Assembly: GCF_014195095.1 (NCBI RefSeq)
Contig: NZ_JACIBC010000010.1
Coordinates: 62,001 to 126,000, forward strand
DNA length: 64,000 nucleotides
Direction of reading: 5' to 3'
Origin: Rhizobium sp. BK602
GTDB lineage: Bacteria > Pseudomonadota > Alphaproteobacteria > Rhizobiales > Rhizobiaceae
Shown here: positions 49,786 through 57,608 of the stretch, piece by piece
Position numbering within the stretch: position 1 is the stretch's first letter
How the letters are laid out: the number at the start of each line of letters is the position of its first letter
Translations under genes and position numbers: made by a program
The notes under the pieces: model-generated
What the model saw: the letters and a program-made list of their open reading frames with translations, nothing else
Database searches by the model: none
What the model was told of the DNA's origin: nothing

Positions 49786-51131
49786 TACGCCCCGGCGTCG
49801 TGGTCATCCCGTATCCGCTTCTCAAGCCCATATTTCTGCATTTTCTCGTAGAGCGTCTTTCGCGAAACGCCGAGCATCTCGTAAACCGGGCGCAGGCTGC
49901 CGCCATGGGCGGCAAGCGCGCCGGCAATCAGCCCGCGCTCATAGGCGGCAACCTTGTCGGCAAGCTTCCGGTTCTGCTCGGGCACGTCCTCGGGCTGCGG
50001 GTCGAGGCCAAGGACCAGCCGGTCAGCGGCATTGCGCAGCTCCCGCACATTGCCGGGCCAGCTTCGGGCTCCAAGACCGGTGATCGTCTCCGGCGGAACG
50101 TCGATGTCACCGCGTCCATAGCGGGCGGCAGCTTCGCGCACGAGCTGCAGGAACAGCAGGGGAATATCGGCCTGCCTTTGGGCGAGCGACGGAACATGGA
50201 TGGTCGCGACATTGAGGCGATAGAGGAGGTCGGGCCGAAACCGCCCCTGCCCGACCTCGGCCTCCAGATCGACCTTGCTGGTGGCGATGAAACGAACGTC
50301 GAGCGGCACGGGCTCGTTGGAGCCCAGCCGGGTGATGACGCGCTCCTGCAGCACGCGCAGGAATTTCGCCTGCAGATCGAATGGCATCGAGCCGATCTCG
50401 TCGAGCAGGATCGTGCCGCCCCGGCCATGCTCGAACTTACCGTATCGCGGTCGCAGCGCCCCGGGAAAAGCGCCGGCCTCATGCCCGAAGAGTTCGCTCT
50501 CGATCAACGTCTCGGGCAAGGCCGCGCAATTGATCGCAATGAAGGGCCGGTCAGCGCGGGCGCTGGTATCATGCAGCGCGCGAGCGACGACTTCCTTGCC
50601 CACGCCGGTATCGCCGATGATCAGCGTATCGGCATCCGTCGCCGCGATGGCGCGCAGCCGGTAACGCAGATCCACCATGGCCTGCGTGCGTCCCGGCAGG
50701 CGGGCCTCGATGTCGTCGCGCTTGCCGGCCACCGCCCGCAACCGCCTGTTCTCGAGCACGAGGCTTCGCCGGTCGAGCGCGCGGCGGATGATGCCGACGA
50801 GATGCTGGGCCGAGAAGGGTTTCTCGATGAAATCATAGACCCCGGCGCGCATGGCGCTGACCGCGAGCTGCACGTCCGCATGCCCCGTCACCAGGATCAC
50901 CGGGATCTCGGCATCCATCTCGCGTATGCGCTGCAGCAGGGTCATACCGTCCATGCCCGGCATGCGGATATCGCTGATCACGACACCGTCGAAACTATAG
51001 CCGACGAGTTCGAGTACCGGCTCGGCGCTGGCGAAGGTCGCGACATCCAGCCCGAAAAGGCTGAGCGCCTGCGCGGAGGAAAGACGCATCTCCTCCTCGT
51101 CGTCTATCAGCAAAATCCGCCCGCCGCTCAT
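49785..51131 (-). CDS. NtrC/DctD-type response regulator with altered GAFTGA loop
   Basis: 448 residues. Receiver domain 1-120 with acidic pair Asp10/Asp11 and phosphoacceptor Asp54 (VISDIRMPG). AAA+ domain about 140-370: Walker A GDTGVGKEVV, Walker B GGTILLDEIG. The sigma-54-contact loop reads GAFPGA (residues 220-225) instead of GAFTGA, so the key threonine is proline 223. A Fis-type helix-turn-helix ends the protein (GGSLRPVYEMLGVSRKTLYEK). Overlaps the kinase gene by ATGA. It probably controls tctCBA. The proline may impair sigma-54 contact, or the protein may act otherwise. Confidence 0.92.
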   Translation of the reverse strand: MSGGRILLIDDEEEMRLSSAQALSLFGLDVATFASAEPVLELVGYSFDGVVISDIRMPGMDGMTLLQRIREMDAEIPVILVTGHADVQLAVSAMRAGVYDFIEKPFSAQHLVGIIRRALDRRSLVLENRRLRAVAGKRDDIEARLPGRTQAMVDLRYRLRAIAATDADTLIIGDTGVGKEVVARALHDTSARADRPFIAINCAALPETLIESELFGHEAGAFPGALRPRYGKFEHGRGGTILLDEIGSMPFDLQAKFLRVLQERVITRLGSNEPVPLDVRFIATSKVDLEAEVGQGRFRPDLLYRLNVATIHVPSLAQRQADIPLLFLQLVREAAARYGRGDIDVPPETITGLGARSWPGNVRELRNAADRLVLGLDPQPEDVPEQNRKLADKVAAYERGLIAGALAAHGGSLRPVYEMLGVSRKTLYEKMQKYGLEKRIRDDHDAGA

Positions 51132-52954
51132 TCCGCAGCCTCGCTCGCCGCCGATGCGGCATCGAGCAGGATGCGGAATTCCGCGCCGCCATCCTCGGCA
51201 TTCGCGACCGAAAGGCTGCCGCCGAAATCCTTGATGATGTTGTAGGAGATCGACAACCCCAATCCGAGACCGCGGCCGACGCCCTTGGTGCTGAAGAACG
51301 GATCGAAGATGCGCTCGGCGATGGAAGGCGGCACGCCCGGCCCATGATCGCGGACGATAAGGTTCACTTTCATTCCGTCGCGCCGGGCCGCGACATGGAT
51401 CCGCCTGTCGTCCAGACCTTCCACGGCATCGGCAGCGTTGGTGATGACGTTGACGAGAACCTGCTGCAGGCGCACGGAACCGGCCTGCACCGCGGGCGCG
51501 TCGCCGAGATCGACCAGCAGCGTGGCATCGGCCGCCTTGAGGCGCGCCGCGACGATTTCGAGCGTATCGGCCATGACGGCCGTAAGCGAAACCGGCCCGA
51601 TCTTCTCATTGGGCTTGCGGGCGAAATTGCGCAAATGCCGGCTGATCGATGCCATGCGGTCGATCAGGCCGGAGATGCGGCCGAGATTGTCGCATGCCTC
51701 TTCGATGCGATTGCGCGCGATCAGCATCGCGGCGCTGTCGGCATAGGTCTTGGCGGCGGCGAGCGGCTGGTTGAATTCATGCGATAGCGCCGCCGACATC
51801 TGGCCGAGGCCGGCAAGCTTGCCCGCCTGGATGAGATCGGCCTGCGTCTTCAAAAGCTTCTGCTCCGTCAGCCGTCGCTCGGCGATTTCCAGCTCGATGC
51901 GCTGGTTGACGCGCGCCAGATCGGCGGTGCGCGCTTCGACGCGATGCTCCAGCTCGTTGCGAGCATCGATCTGCATGCGCATGCGTTCCTGGGCTCGCGC
52001 CCGGCGCTGAAACACGATCGCCACCATCAGCCCCGTCAAACCGATGGACAGCAGCACCGCGATCAGCATGGTGCGCGCCTGCGCATGCACCGAGCCCGTG
52101 TCCATCAGCACACTCACCGTCCAGTCCGCATCCGGCATGTAGTGGGAGAGCGTCAGATATTCGCGCTCGGCGCCGCCATCGGAAATCGTGGTCAGACGAT
52201 GCCCGCCGAGCGTCCCCTGCCGCATGGGCAAGGGTTTCAGCACGGCCTCCGCATAGCGGCGCGACATATGCGTGCGTTGCAGCCGCTCCGGCGTCAGCGG
52301 CAGGATGGCGGAGTACAGCCATTCCGGACTGCCCGTCATGAAGACGATGCCTTCGGGATCGGACACGAATATCTTGTATTCGCCCCCCTTCCAGGAGGCT
52401 TCGATGGTGTCGATATCGACCTTGAAGACGATGACGCCGCGGATCGTTCCATCGACCCGGATCGGAGACGCGAAGTAATAGCCCCGCTTCAAGGATGTCG
52501 TGCCAAGCGCGTAGAACCGCGCCTGCTCACCGCTTGCTGCTTCCTGATAATAGGGCCGGTAGCTGAAATTCTCGCCGACGAAGCTCGTCGAACCATCGTA
52601 GTTGCTGGCGGCGATCGTGTCGCCATCCATCTTCATCACGTAGATGTCGGATGATTCCAGCAGGCGGTTGATGCCCTTCAGATAGATATTGGCGGCATCG
52701 CGAAGGGCCGGATTGTCGGGGTCGCTGACAAGCTGCTTGATATCGTCATGGTCGGCGATCAGCTCCGGCAGCGGCTCATAGCGGCTCAAATGTCCGGCGA
52801 GCGCTGAAACCGCCAGACGCAATGCCGAGGCCGCCTGCAGCGACGCCTCGTCCATGTAGCTTCGCGTCGCCAGCTCTCTTCCCGGAAAGATGGCGCCGTA
52901 GCACACCACCGACAACAGGCAGAGCCCGGCAAGGATCGAATATCGATGCTTCAC
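51128..52954 (-). CDS. DctB-like membrane sensor histidine kinase
   Basis: 608 residues from a GTG at 52952-52954, preceded by GGGAGGAG; a TTG at 53005 would add 17 residues before the membrane segment. A first transmembrane helix (about 5-25), a periplasmic double-Cache-like sensor (about 30-290), a second helix (about 300-320), and a coiled coil lead to the kinase core. The phosphoacceptor histidine is in ALSHEFNQPLAAAKTYADSA, the N box in NVITNAADAV, G1 in RDHGPGVP, and G2 in GLGLGLSI. DctB kinases sense C4-dicarboxylates in the periplasm. Here the partner operon is a TTT transporter, so a related carboxylate is likely. Confidence 0.92.
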   Translation of the reverse strand: MKHRYSILAGLCLLSVVCYGAIFPGRELATRSYMDEASLQAASALRLAVSALAGHLSRYEPLPELIADHDDIKQLVSDPDNPALRDAANIYLKGINRLLESSDIYVMKMDGDTIAASNYDGSTSFVGENFSYRPYYQEAASGEQARFYALGTTSLKRGYYFASPIRVDGTIRGVIVFKVDIDTIEASWKGGEYKIFVSDPEGIVFMTGSPEWLYSAILPLTPERLQRTHMSRRYAEAVLKPLPMRQGTLGGHRLTTISDGGAEREYLTLSHYMPDADWTVSVLMDTGSVHAQARTMLIAVLLSIGLTGLMVAIVFQRRARAQERMRMQIDARNELEHRVEARTADLARVNQRIELEIAERRLTEQKLLKTQADLIQAGKLAGLGQMSAALSHEFNQPLAAAKTYADSAAMLIARNRIEEACDNLGRISGLIDRMASISRHLRNFARKPNEKIGPVSLTAVMADTLEIVAARLKAADATLLVDLGDAPAVQAGSVRLQQVLVNVITNAADAVEGLDDRRIHVAARRDGMKVNLIVRDHGPGVPPSIAERIFDPFFSTKGVGRGLGLGLSISYNIIKDFGGSLSVANAEDGGAEFRILLDAASAASEAAE

Positions 52955-53102
52955 GAACGCGGGCTCCTCCCTTCCCTCGCCACGGCCGGTTCGGCCGCTC
53001 GACAACTTTAGAGATCAGAACCGCTCTTTCCAAGAGCGCTTGGGAAGCTTTGCCGAATGGAGAATAAAGCGCGGCGCAGGCGGGCGCGCTGCGCCCGGGC
53101 AT

Positions 53103-53498
53103 TCAGCCCAACCGGACTTTTGCAACCCGACGCTGTCTCGCCGCTGCCGCGTCATGGCGTTCACGCGCCTTGTCGAGCGCAGGAAAGTTGCGCTCAGCCC
53201 ACAGATCGAGCGCGATCAGGGTCTGTTCGAGCGATTGGCCAAGTTCGCTCAACCGATATTCGACATGCGGCGGGATCGTCTGGCGATCCTCGCGCTCCAC
53301 CAGACCGTTGCGCTCCAGATCCTTCAGCGTCTGCGTCAGCATCTTCTGCGAGATGCCGCCGATCTTGCGCAGCAGGGCGCCGTTGCGCATCGGCTCCTGC
53401 GCCAGGGCCGAGAGGATGAGCACCGCCCATTTCGTCGCGATCAGCTCCAGCGCGTGGCGGGCCGAACAGCTCGAATCGAAGACATCCGCTTTCGACAT
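53103..53498 (-). CDS. HxlR-family transcriptional regulator
   Basis: 131 residues. The HxlR core is intact: conserved cysteine near residue 11 (SSCSARHALELIATKWAVLI), then GALLRKIGGISQKMLTQTLKDLERNGLVER and PHVEYRLSELG. Members often sense electrophiles or redox change through the cysteine and repress a neighbouring detoxification gene. It is divergent from an SMR-family transporter gene, with a likely operator between them. Confidence 0.92.
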   Translation of the reverse strand: MSKADVFDSSCSARHALELIATKWAVLILSALAQEPMRNGALLRKIGGISQKMLTQTLKDLERNGLVEREDRQTIPPHVEYRLSELGQSLEQTLIALDLWAERNFPALDKARERHDAAAARQRRVAKVRLG

Positions 53499-53527
53499 TC
53501 AGATCCATCCTCCAGCCGGTCGGATAT

Positions 53528-53549
53528 TACAGGCACCAAAAGGTGCGTA
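53528..53549. promoter_or_regulatory. Candidate HxlR operator
   Basis: TAC-N2-GCACC-AAAA-GGTGC-GTA is a near-symmetric element in the 119-bp divergent gap. TAC...GTA outer bases and the GCACC/GGTGC arms suit a winged-helix dimer. It overlaps the likely promoter of the SMR gene. Confidence 0.5.
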
Positions 53550-53617
53550 CTTGCCTTATAGCGCCTATGGACCGAAGAAGGAAGCCAGGGCGTTTTGTCC
53601 ACCTTGGAGCCTCCATC

Positions 53618-53938
53618 ATGAACTGGATCATATTGATTATCGCCGGCGCCCTTGAAGTCTGCTGGGCGCTTGGCATGAAATATTCGCACGGCTTCACCAA
53701 GCCGCTTGCCAGCGCGATCACCATCCTTCTGATCGTTGCGAGCCTCTATCTCCTCAATCTGTCGCTGAAGGCGCTGCCGGTGGGCACGGCCTATGGCGTC
53801 TGGACCGGGATAGGCACGGTCGGCACCGTCATCATGGGCATCGCCCTGTTCGGCGAGACCGCGAGCCTGGCAAGACTGACCTGCATCGCGCTGATCATCA
53901 TCGGCATTGTCGGCTTGCGCATGCTGTCCGAAGCCTGA
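53618..53938 (+). CDS. SMR-family transporter, SugE/Gdx-like
   Basis: 106 residues from the ATG at 53618, with GGAGCC upstream. Four membrane helices. The membrane glutamate is in the first helix (IIAGALEVCWALGMKYSHGF), and LKALPVGTAYGVWTGIGTVGTVIMGIALFGE is the SMR signature helix. The AL-x-W-A motif and GFTKP suit the SugE/guanidinium-exporter branch more than the EmrE branch. It is not preceded by an obvious guanidine riboswitch; control by the divergent HxlR-type protein is more likely. Confidence 0.88.
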   Translation: MNWIILIIAGALEVCWALGMKYSHGFTKPLASAITILLIVASLYLLNLSLKALPVGTAYGVWTGIGTVGTVIMGIALFGETASLARLTCIALIIIGIVGLRMLSEA

Positions 53939-53965
53939 GCGGCCGGTCGTTCGGCCAACGGCCGC
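53939..53965. terminator. Hairpin between convergent sugE-like and deacetylase genes
   Basis: GCGGCCG and CGGCCGC arms around 13 bases, directly after the SMR stop; no T-run. Confidence 0.4.
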
Positions 53966-53970
53966 AGCCA

Positions 53971-54750
53971 TCACGGCGCATAGGTTCTGATGTCGCCGAA
54001 TCTGTAGCCGCGTTGCCGCAACTGCCGGATCAATGTCCTCAGGTTCTCCTGTCCATCGAACTTGTCCTGAAACATTTCGTCATGCATCAGCAGGATCATC
54101 TTGCCAGGCTGCACAAATCGGCCGTAGCCAAAAAGATGGTCGATTTCACTGAGCAGACGGTCCACCGACTGGACCGGCTTGCCGTCGTCGCTATGGACCC
54201 ACTCGAAATCCCAGCCGTAAAGATAAAACCCGGCCTCGGCGACCAGCTCATAATCCAGCCATTCGCGCTCCCATTGCGCGACGTTGATGGATAGATCTTC
54301 CTTCGAAACGGTGGGGAGCCGGAAGACATCCCGGCCCGGCAGCCTTGCATGGACCTTCGGAACAAGTCCGAGGACCTGATTGGCGTGCAGCATGTCGGCA
54401 ACGACCGCATCGGTGTTCGAATAATAATTCCTGTAGCGATTGTTGGCGTGGCTGTAACTATGGTTGCCGACGGTCACGAGCGGGATCGCCTTGGCCTCGG
54501 CCAGCAAGTCGCGGCCGCCGGGGATGGTTTCGACATGCAGTCCGACCATGAATAGGGCGGCCGGAACATTTTCCTGCCTCAGCACGGAGAGGATATTCTC
54601 CGTACCCGGCAAGGGACCGTCGTCGAATGTGAGATAGATCGTCCGATCCGCCGCGTCCGAAGAAGACACGCCTGTCACGAGAAACAAGCCGAACAGCAGC
54701 GCTCGGCAAAAGCCTTTCCGGACAAAATCGAACCAGCGCAAACTTGCCAC
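53971..54750 (-). CDS. Secreted polysaccharide deacetylase (NodB-like)
   Basis: 259 residues with an N-terminal hydrophobic signal segment (about 12-30). NodB motif 1 TFDDGP (YLTFDDGPLPGTENIL) supplies the catalytic and metal aspartates; motif 2 is GNHSYSHANN with the two metal histidines. Later motifs (YGWDFEWVHSDDG, MILLMHDEMFQDKF) follow the family. It removes acetyl or related groups from cell-envelope or extracellular polysaccharide. Its spacing suggests a single-gene transcript. Confidence 0.88.
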   Translation of the reverse strand: MASLRWFDFVRKGFCRALLFGLFLVTGVSSSDAADRTIYLTFDDGPLPGTENILSVLRQENVPAALFMVGLHVETIPGGRDLLAEAKAIPLVTVGNHSYSHANNRYRNYYSNTDAVVADMLHANQVLGLVPKVHARLPGRDVFRLPTVSKEDLSINVAQWEREWLDYELVAEAGFYLYGWDFEWVHSDDGKPVQSVDRLLSEIDHLFGYGRFVQPGKMILLMHDEMFQDKFDGQENLRTLIRQLRQRGYRFGDIRTYAP

Positions 54751-54865
54751 CTCCCGCGATTTTCGAGCAAACTGTCATACCGGTCGCGAGAAGGAAAGCG
54801 GTGGGTCGGCCGGTCAGCGCCTCCTTCGGCAAGGGCGGGCGCCGACCGGGCGAACAGGTGAAAGC

Positions 54866-55576
54866 CTATTTCGACGATTGCGCCTTCCATGCTTCATAGC
54901 GCGCCTTGTTTTCGGCATTGGCCGGATAGAGGCCGGGCAAGGCCGCCCCTTCGTTCACCTGCTGCATGATCCAGCCCTCCAGCCGCTCCTGCTCCGGGGC
55001 CAGTTCGAGAATATCGTCGATGAAGGCGGCGGGAATGACGACGGCGCCATCATTGTCGGCGACGATCACATCGTTCGGAAAAACCGCCACGCCGCCGCAG
55101 CCGACCGGCTGATCCCAGTCGACGAAGGTGAGGCCGGCGACCGACGGCGGAGCGGCGGCGCCGGAGCACCAGACCGGCAGCTCCGTACCCAGCACGCCGT
55201 CGCGATCGCGCACGACGCCGTCCGTCACCAGCGCGGCGACATTCTTCTTCGCCATGCGGGCGCAGAGGATATCGCCGAAAATGCCGGCGTCCTGGATGCC
55301 CATCGCATCGACGACGGCAATGCAGCCTTCCGGCATGGCTTCGATCGCCGCTCGGGTCGATTTCGGCGAAGACCAGGATTCCGGCGTGGCCAGATCCTCG
55401 CGCGCCGGCACGAAGCGCAGGGTGAAGGCGCGGCCGATGATCCGCCCCTGCCCCGGCTTCAGCGGCAGCGCGCCGCGCATCCAGACGTTACGCAGGCCTT
55501 TCTTGAGGAGGATGGTCGTCAGCGTCGCGGTTGTCACGCCGGAGAGGATGTCCTTGATTTGAGCATCGGTCGCCAT
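54866..55576 (-). CDS. RraA/HMG-aldolase-family protein
   Basis: 236 residues from the ATG at 55574-55576. The pattern VTTATLTTILLKKGLRNVWM, GRAFTLRFVPARED, and the core FGDILCARMAKKNVAALVTDGVVRDRDGV matches the RraA-like fold of 4-hydroxy-4-methyl-2-oxoglutarate/oxaloacetate aldolases and relatives. The metal-binding DGxxRD site is conserved (TDGVVRDRD). Coupled to an SDR gene upstream (26 bp), controlled by a divergent LysR-type regulator, it likely acts in breakdown of a hydroxy-oxo acid. Function beyond the family is inference. Confidence 0.85.
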   Translation of the reverse strand: MATDAQIKDILSGVTTATLTTILLKKGLRNVWMRGALPLKPGQGRIIGRAFTLRFVPAREDLATPESWSSPKSTRAAIEAMPEGCIAVVDAMGIQDAGIFGDILCARMAKKNVAALVTDGVVRDRDGVLGTELPVWCSGAAAPPSVAGLTFVDWDQPVGCGGVAVFPNDVIVADNDGAVVIPAAFIDDILELAPEQERLEGWIMQQVNEGAALPGLYPANAENKARYEAWKAQSSK

Positions 55577-55602
55577 GGGATTTGCCTTTCGGTTTCGAAT
55601 TG

Positions 55603-56388
55603 TCAGATGCTTGCGATCATGCCGCCGTCGACGCGGATGATGCTGCCGGTGATGAAGGATGCCCTCGCGCTCGCCAGGAAGGCGACGACGTCGCCATATT
55701 CCTCCGGCTTTCCGTATCGCCCGACGGGAATGGTCGCGGTGCTTTCGGCGGAAACATCCTCGATGGAGCGCCCTTCCCTCTTCGCCTTCTGTTCGTCGAG
55801 AAAGGTGATGCGCGCGGTAGCGATACGACCGGGAAGCACGATGTTGCTGGTAATGCCCGCGCCGCCGACTTCCTTCGCCAGCGTCTTTGACCAACCGACG
55901 AGGGTCGAGCGCAGCGCGTTGGAAAGGCCGAGATTGGGGATCGGCGCGATGACGCCCGACGAGGTCGATGTGATGATGCGCCCCCAGCTGGCGGATTTCA
56001 TCGCGGGAAGAACGCGGTCCGTAAGCGCGATGACCGAAAGAACCATCGACTGGAAGAAGGTCGACCATTGCTCCGCCGACTGGCCCGAGACCATCGTCGG
56101 CGGCGGGCCGCCGGTATTGTTCACCAGAATGGCGACAGGACCATAGCGGCCCTCGATGGCCGATACATTGCCGTCGATAGCCGTCAGATCGCCGATATCC
56201 CACCGGATGGCAAATGCGTCGCCACCGGCTCGGCGAATGCCTTCAACCGTCCTTTCGGCCGCCTCGCCATCGATATCGGCCACAGCCACCTTCGCACCTT
56301 CAGCCGCCAGCGCGTGGGCGATCGCGCCACCCAAACCACCGCCGGCGCCGAGCACCAGCGCGCATTTGCCCTCTATTCCCAGATCCAT
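55603..56388 (-). CDS. SDR-family protein lacking the usual YxxxK pair
   Basis: 261 residues from the ATG at 56386-56388. Cofactor loop GAGGGLGGAI and the acidic VADIDG are intact, as are NNTGG and the ending VDGGMIAS. Where YxxxK is expected after the serine (STSSGVIAPIPNLGLSNALRS), tyrosine and lysine are absent; the segment reads LGLSNALRS. This is the pattern of a known atypical SDR group (BKR_3-like), whose chemistry is unsettled. It precedes the RraA-like gene and probably acts in the same pathway. Confidence 0.85.
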   Translation of the reverse strand: MDLGIEGKCALVLGAGGGLGGAIAHALAAEGAKVAVADIDGEAAERTVEGIRRAGGDAFAIRWDIGDLTAIDGNVSAIEGRYGPVAILVNNTGGPPPTMVSGQSAEQWSTFFQSMVLSVIALTDRVLPAMKSASWGRIITSTSSGVIAPIPNLGLSNALRSTLVGWSKTLAKEVGGAGITSNIVLPGRIATARITFLDEQKAKREGRSIEDVSAESTATIPVGRYGKPEEYGDVVAFLASARASFITGSIIRVDGGMIASI

Positions 56389-56608
56389 GATCTCTGTCCC
56401 TTTCAACGTCCGGACGCCGCAGTCTTCGCTAATACGGGAGCGGGCGGCTCACGGGCAATCGGTCGAGGCGGCAAGCGATATCCGCAAACAAGCGCAGGAC
56501 CGAAGGCAGCACCGGGGACGACGGCGACCTCAACTCTGCAACATTGACATGCGGAACAACGTCATAAAATATGCGGTTTCATGCTTTTGAAATTCAGAAA
56601 GTCTTAAT

Positions 56609-57514
56609 TTGGAGACGCGTTTCCTCCAGACCTTCCTCAATGTGGTCGACTCCAGTTCGATCGCCGCCGCAGCCCGCAAGGAGGGTCTTACGCCGTCTGC
56701 CGTCGTCCAGAGGCTGAGAGCGCTGGAAGCCGATGTCGGCGCGGTTCTCGTCCGCCGCGCCGGCCATTCCACCCGACCGACGGAGGCCGGCTCGGCGATC
56801 CTCGAAGCGGCCCGGAAGATCGTGGAGGCGGCCGGCAGCCTGAAAGGGATGGCGAACCGGAACGAGGACATCGGCACGATCAGGATCGGCGTCATCCATT
56901 CGATGATCACCGGCCTGCTTCCGGAAATCCTGTCGATCATGAAGGAGAAACGTCCGAGCATTCAGGTCGAGGTGCAACCGGGCCAATCGCTCGACCTCTA
57001 CCAGAAGATTGCCGATGGCCTTCTCGACGCGGCGATCCTGGTGGAGCCGCCGTTTACCGTTCCAAAGGAATATGTCTGGCATGAGCTGCGCCGCGACCCG
57101 CTCATCGTCCTGACCAGCGTAAAAGAGGCCGAAACCGATCCCCTCGAGATCATCAGGACTGCGCCGTTCATCCGCTATGACCGCAAGCATTGGGGCGGAC
57201 GGTCCGGCGAAGCCTATCTCCGCCGCATGAAGCTTTCACCGCGAGAGAAATACGAACTGGATTCGCTTGAAGCGATTGCCGTGCTGGTCGACCGTGGCCT
57301 TGGCGTCTCGCTGGTGCCGGACTGGCTGCCGCCCTGGCCGGAAGGCCTTTCATTGAGAAAAATACCGCTTGCCGATGCCCCTTCCCGCGGCGTCGGCATC
57401 ATCTTTCAGGGCCTGACGTCGAACGAGCGGATAGTCCGCGCCTTTGCCGAGGAGGCGCGCAATGCGGCCCGGATAAAAGAGGCTTCCCTGGGCAGGGTTC
57501 CGCCATCGCGCTGA
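56609..57514 (+). CDS. LysR-family transcriptional regulator
   Basis: 301 residues from a TTG at 56609 (METRFLQTFLNVVDSSSIA); no ATG alternative keeps the helix-turn-helix. The DNA-binding helix is SIAAAARKEGLTPSAVVQRL; a co-inducer domain follows from residue 90 (GTIRIGVIHSMITGLLPEIL). It is divergent from the SDR/RraA-like operon and very probably regulates it. The 220-bp gap (56389-56608) shows no clear T-N11-A box that I would single out. Confidence 0.9.
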   Translation: METRFLQTFLNVVDSSSIAAAARKEGLTPSAVVQRLRALEADVGAVLVRRAGHSTRPTEAGSAILEAARKIVEAAGSLKGMANRNEDIGTIRIGVIHSMITGLLPEILSIMKEKRPSIQVEVQPGQSLDLYQKIADGLLDAAILVEPPFTVPKEYVWHELRRDPLIVLTSVKEAETDPLEIIRTAPFIRYDRKHWGGRSGEAYLRRMKLSPREKYELDSLEAIAVLVDRGLGVSLVPDWLPPWPEGLSLRKIPLADAPSRGVGIIFQGLTSNERIVRAFAEEARNAARIKEASLGRVPPSR

Positions 57515-57529
57515 TGCGGTTTTCACCTT

Positions 57530-57555
57530 TCACCCCGGCGGGCTCGCCGGAGTGA
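57530..57555. terminator. Hairpin between convergent LysR and chemoreceptor genes
   Basis: TCACCCCGGCG pairs with CGCCGGAGTGA (one mismatch) around GGCT. A second small G/C palindrome follows near 57572-57590. No T-run. Confidence 0.45.
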
Positions 57556-57608
57556 GTGTCTGTTTCGGGGATCCGGCCGGGCTCTCGGCCTGGCACCGAT
57601 GGTCTCGC

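Noticed and set aside
54866..56203. A 445-residue RraA-like fusion
   Set aside because: Residues before MATDAQIKD are the SDR gene in another frame; both genes are separate and correctly spaced.
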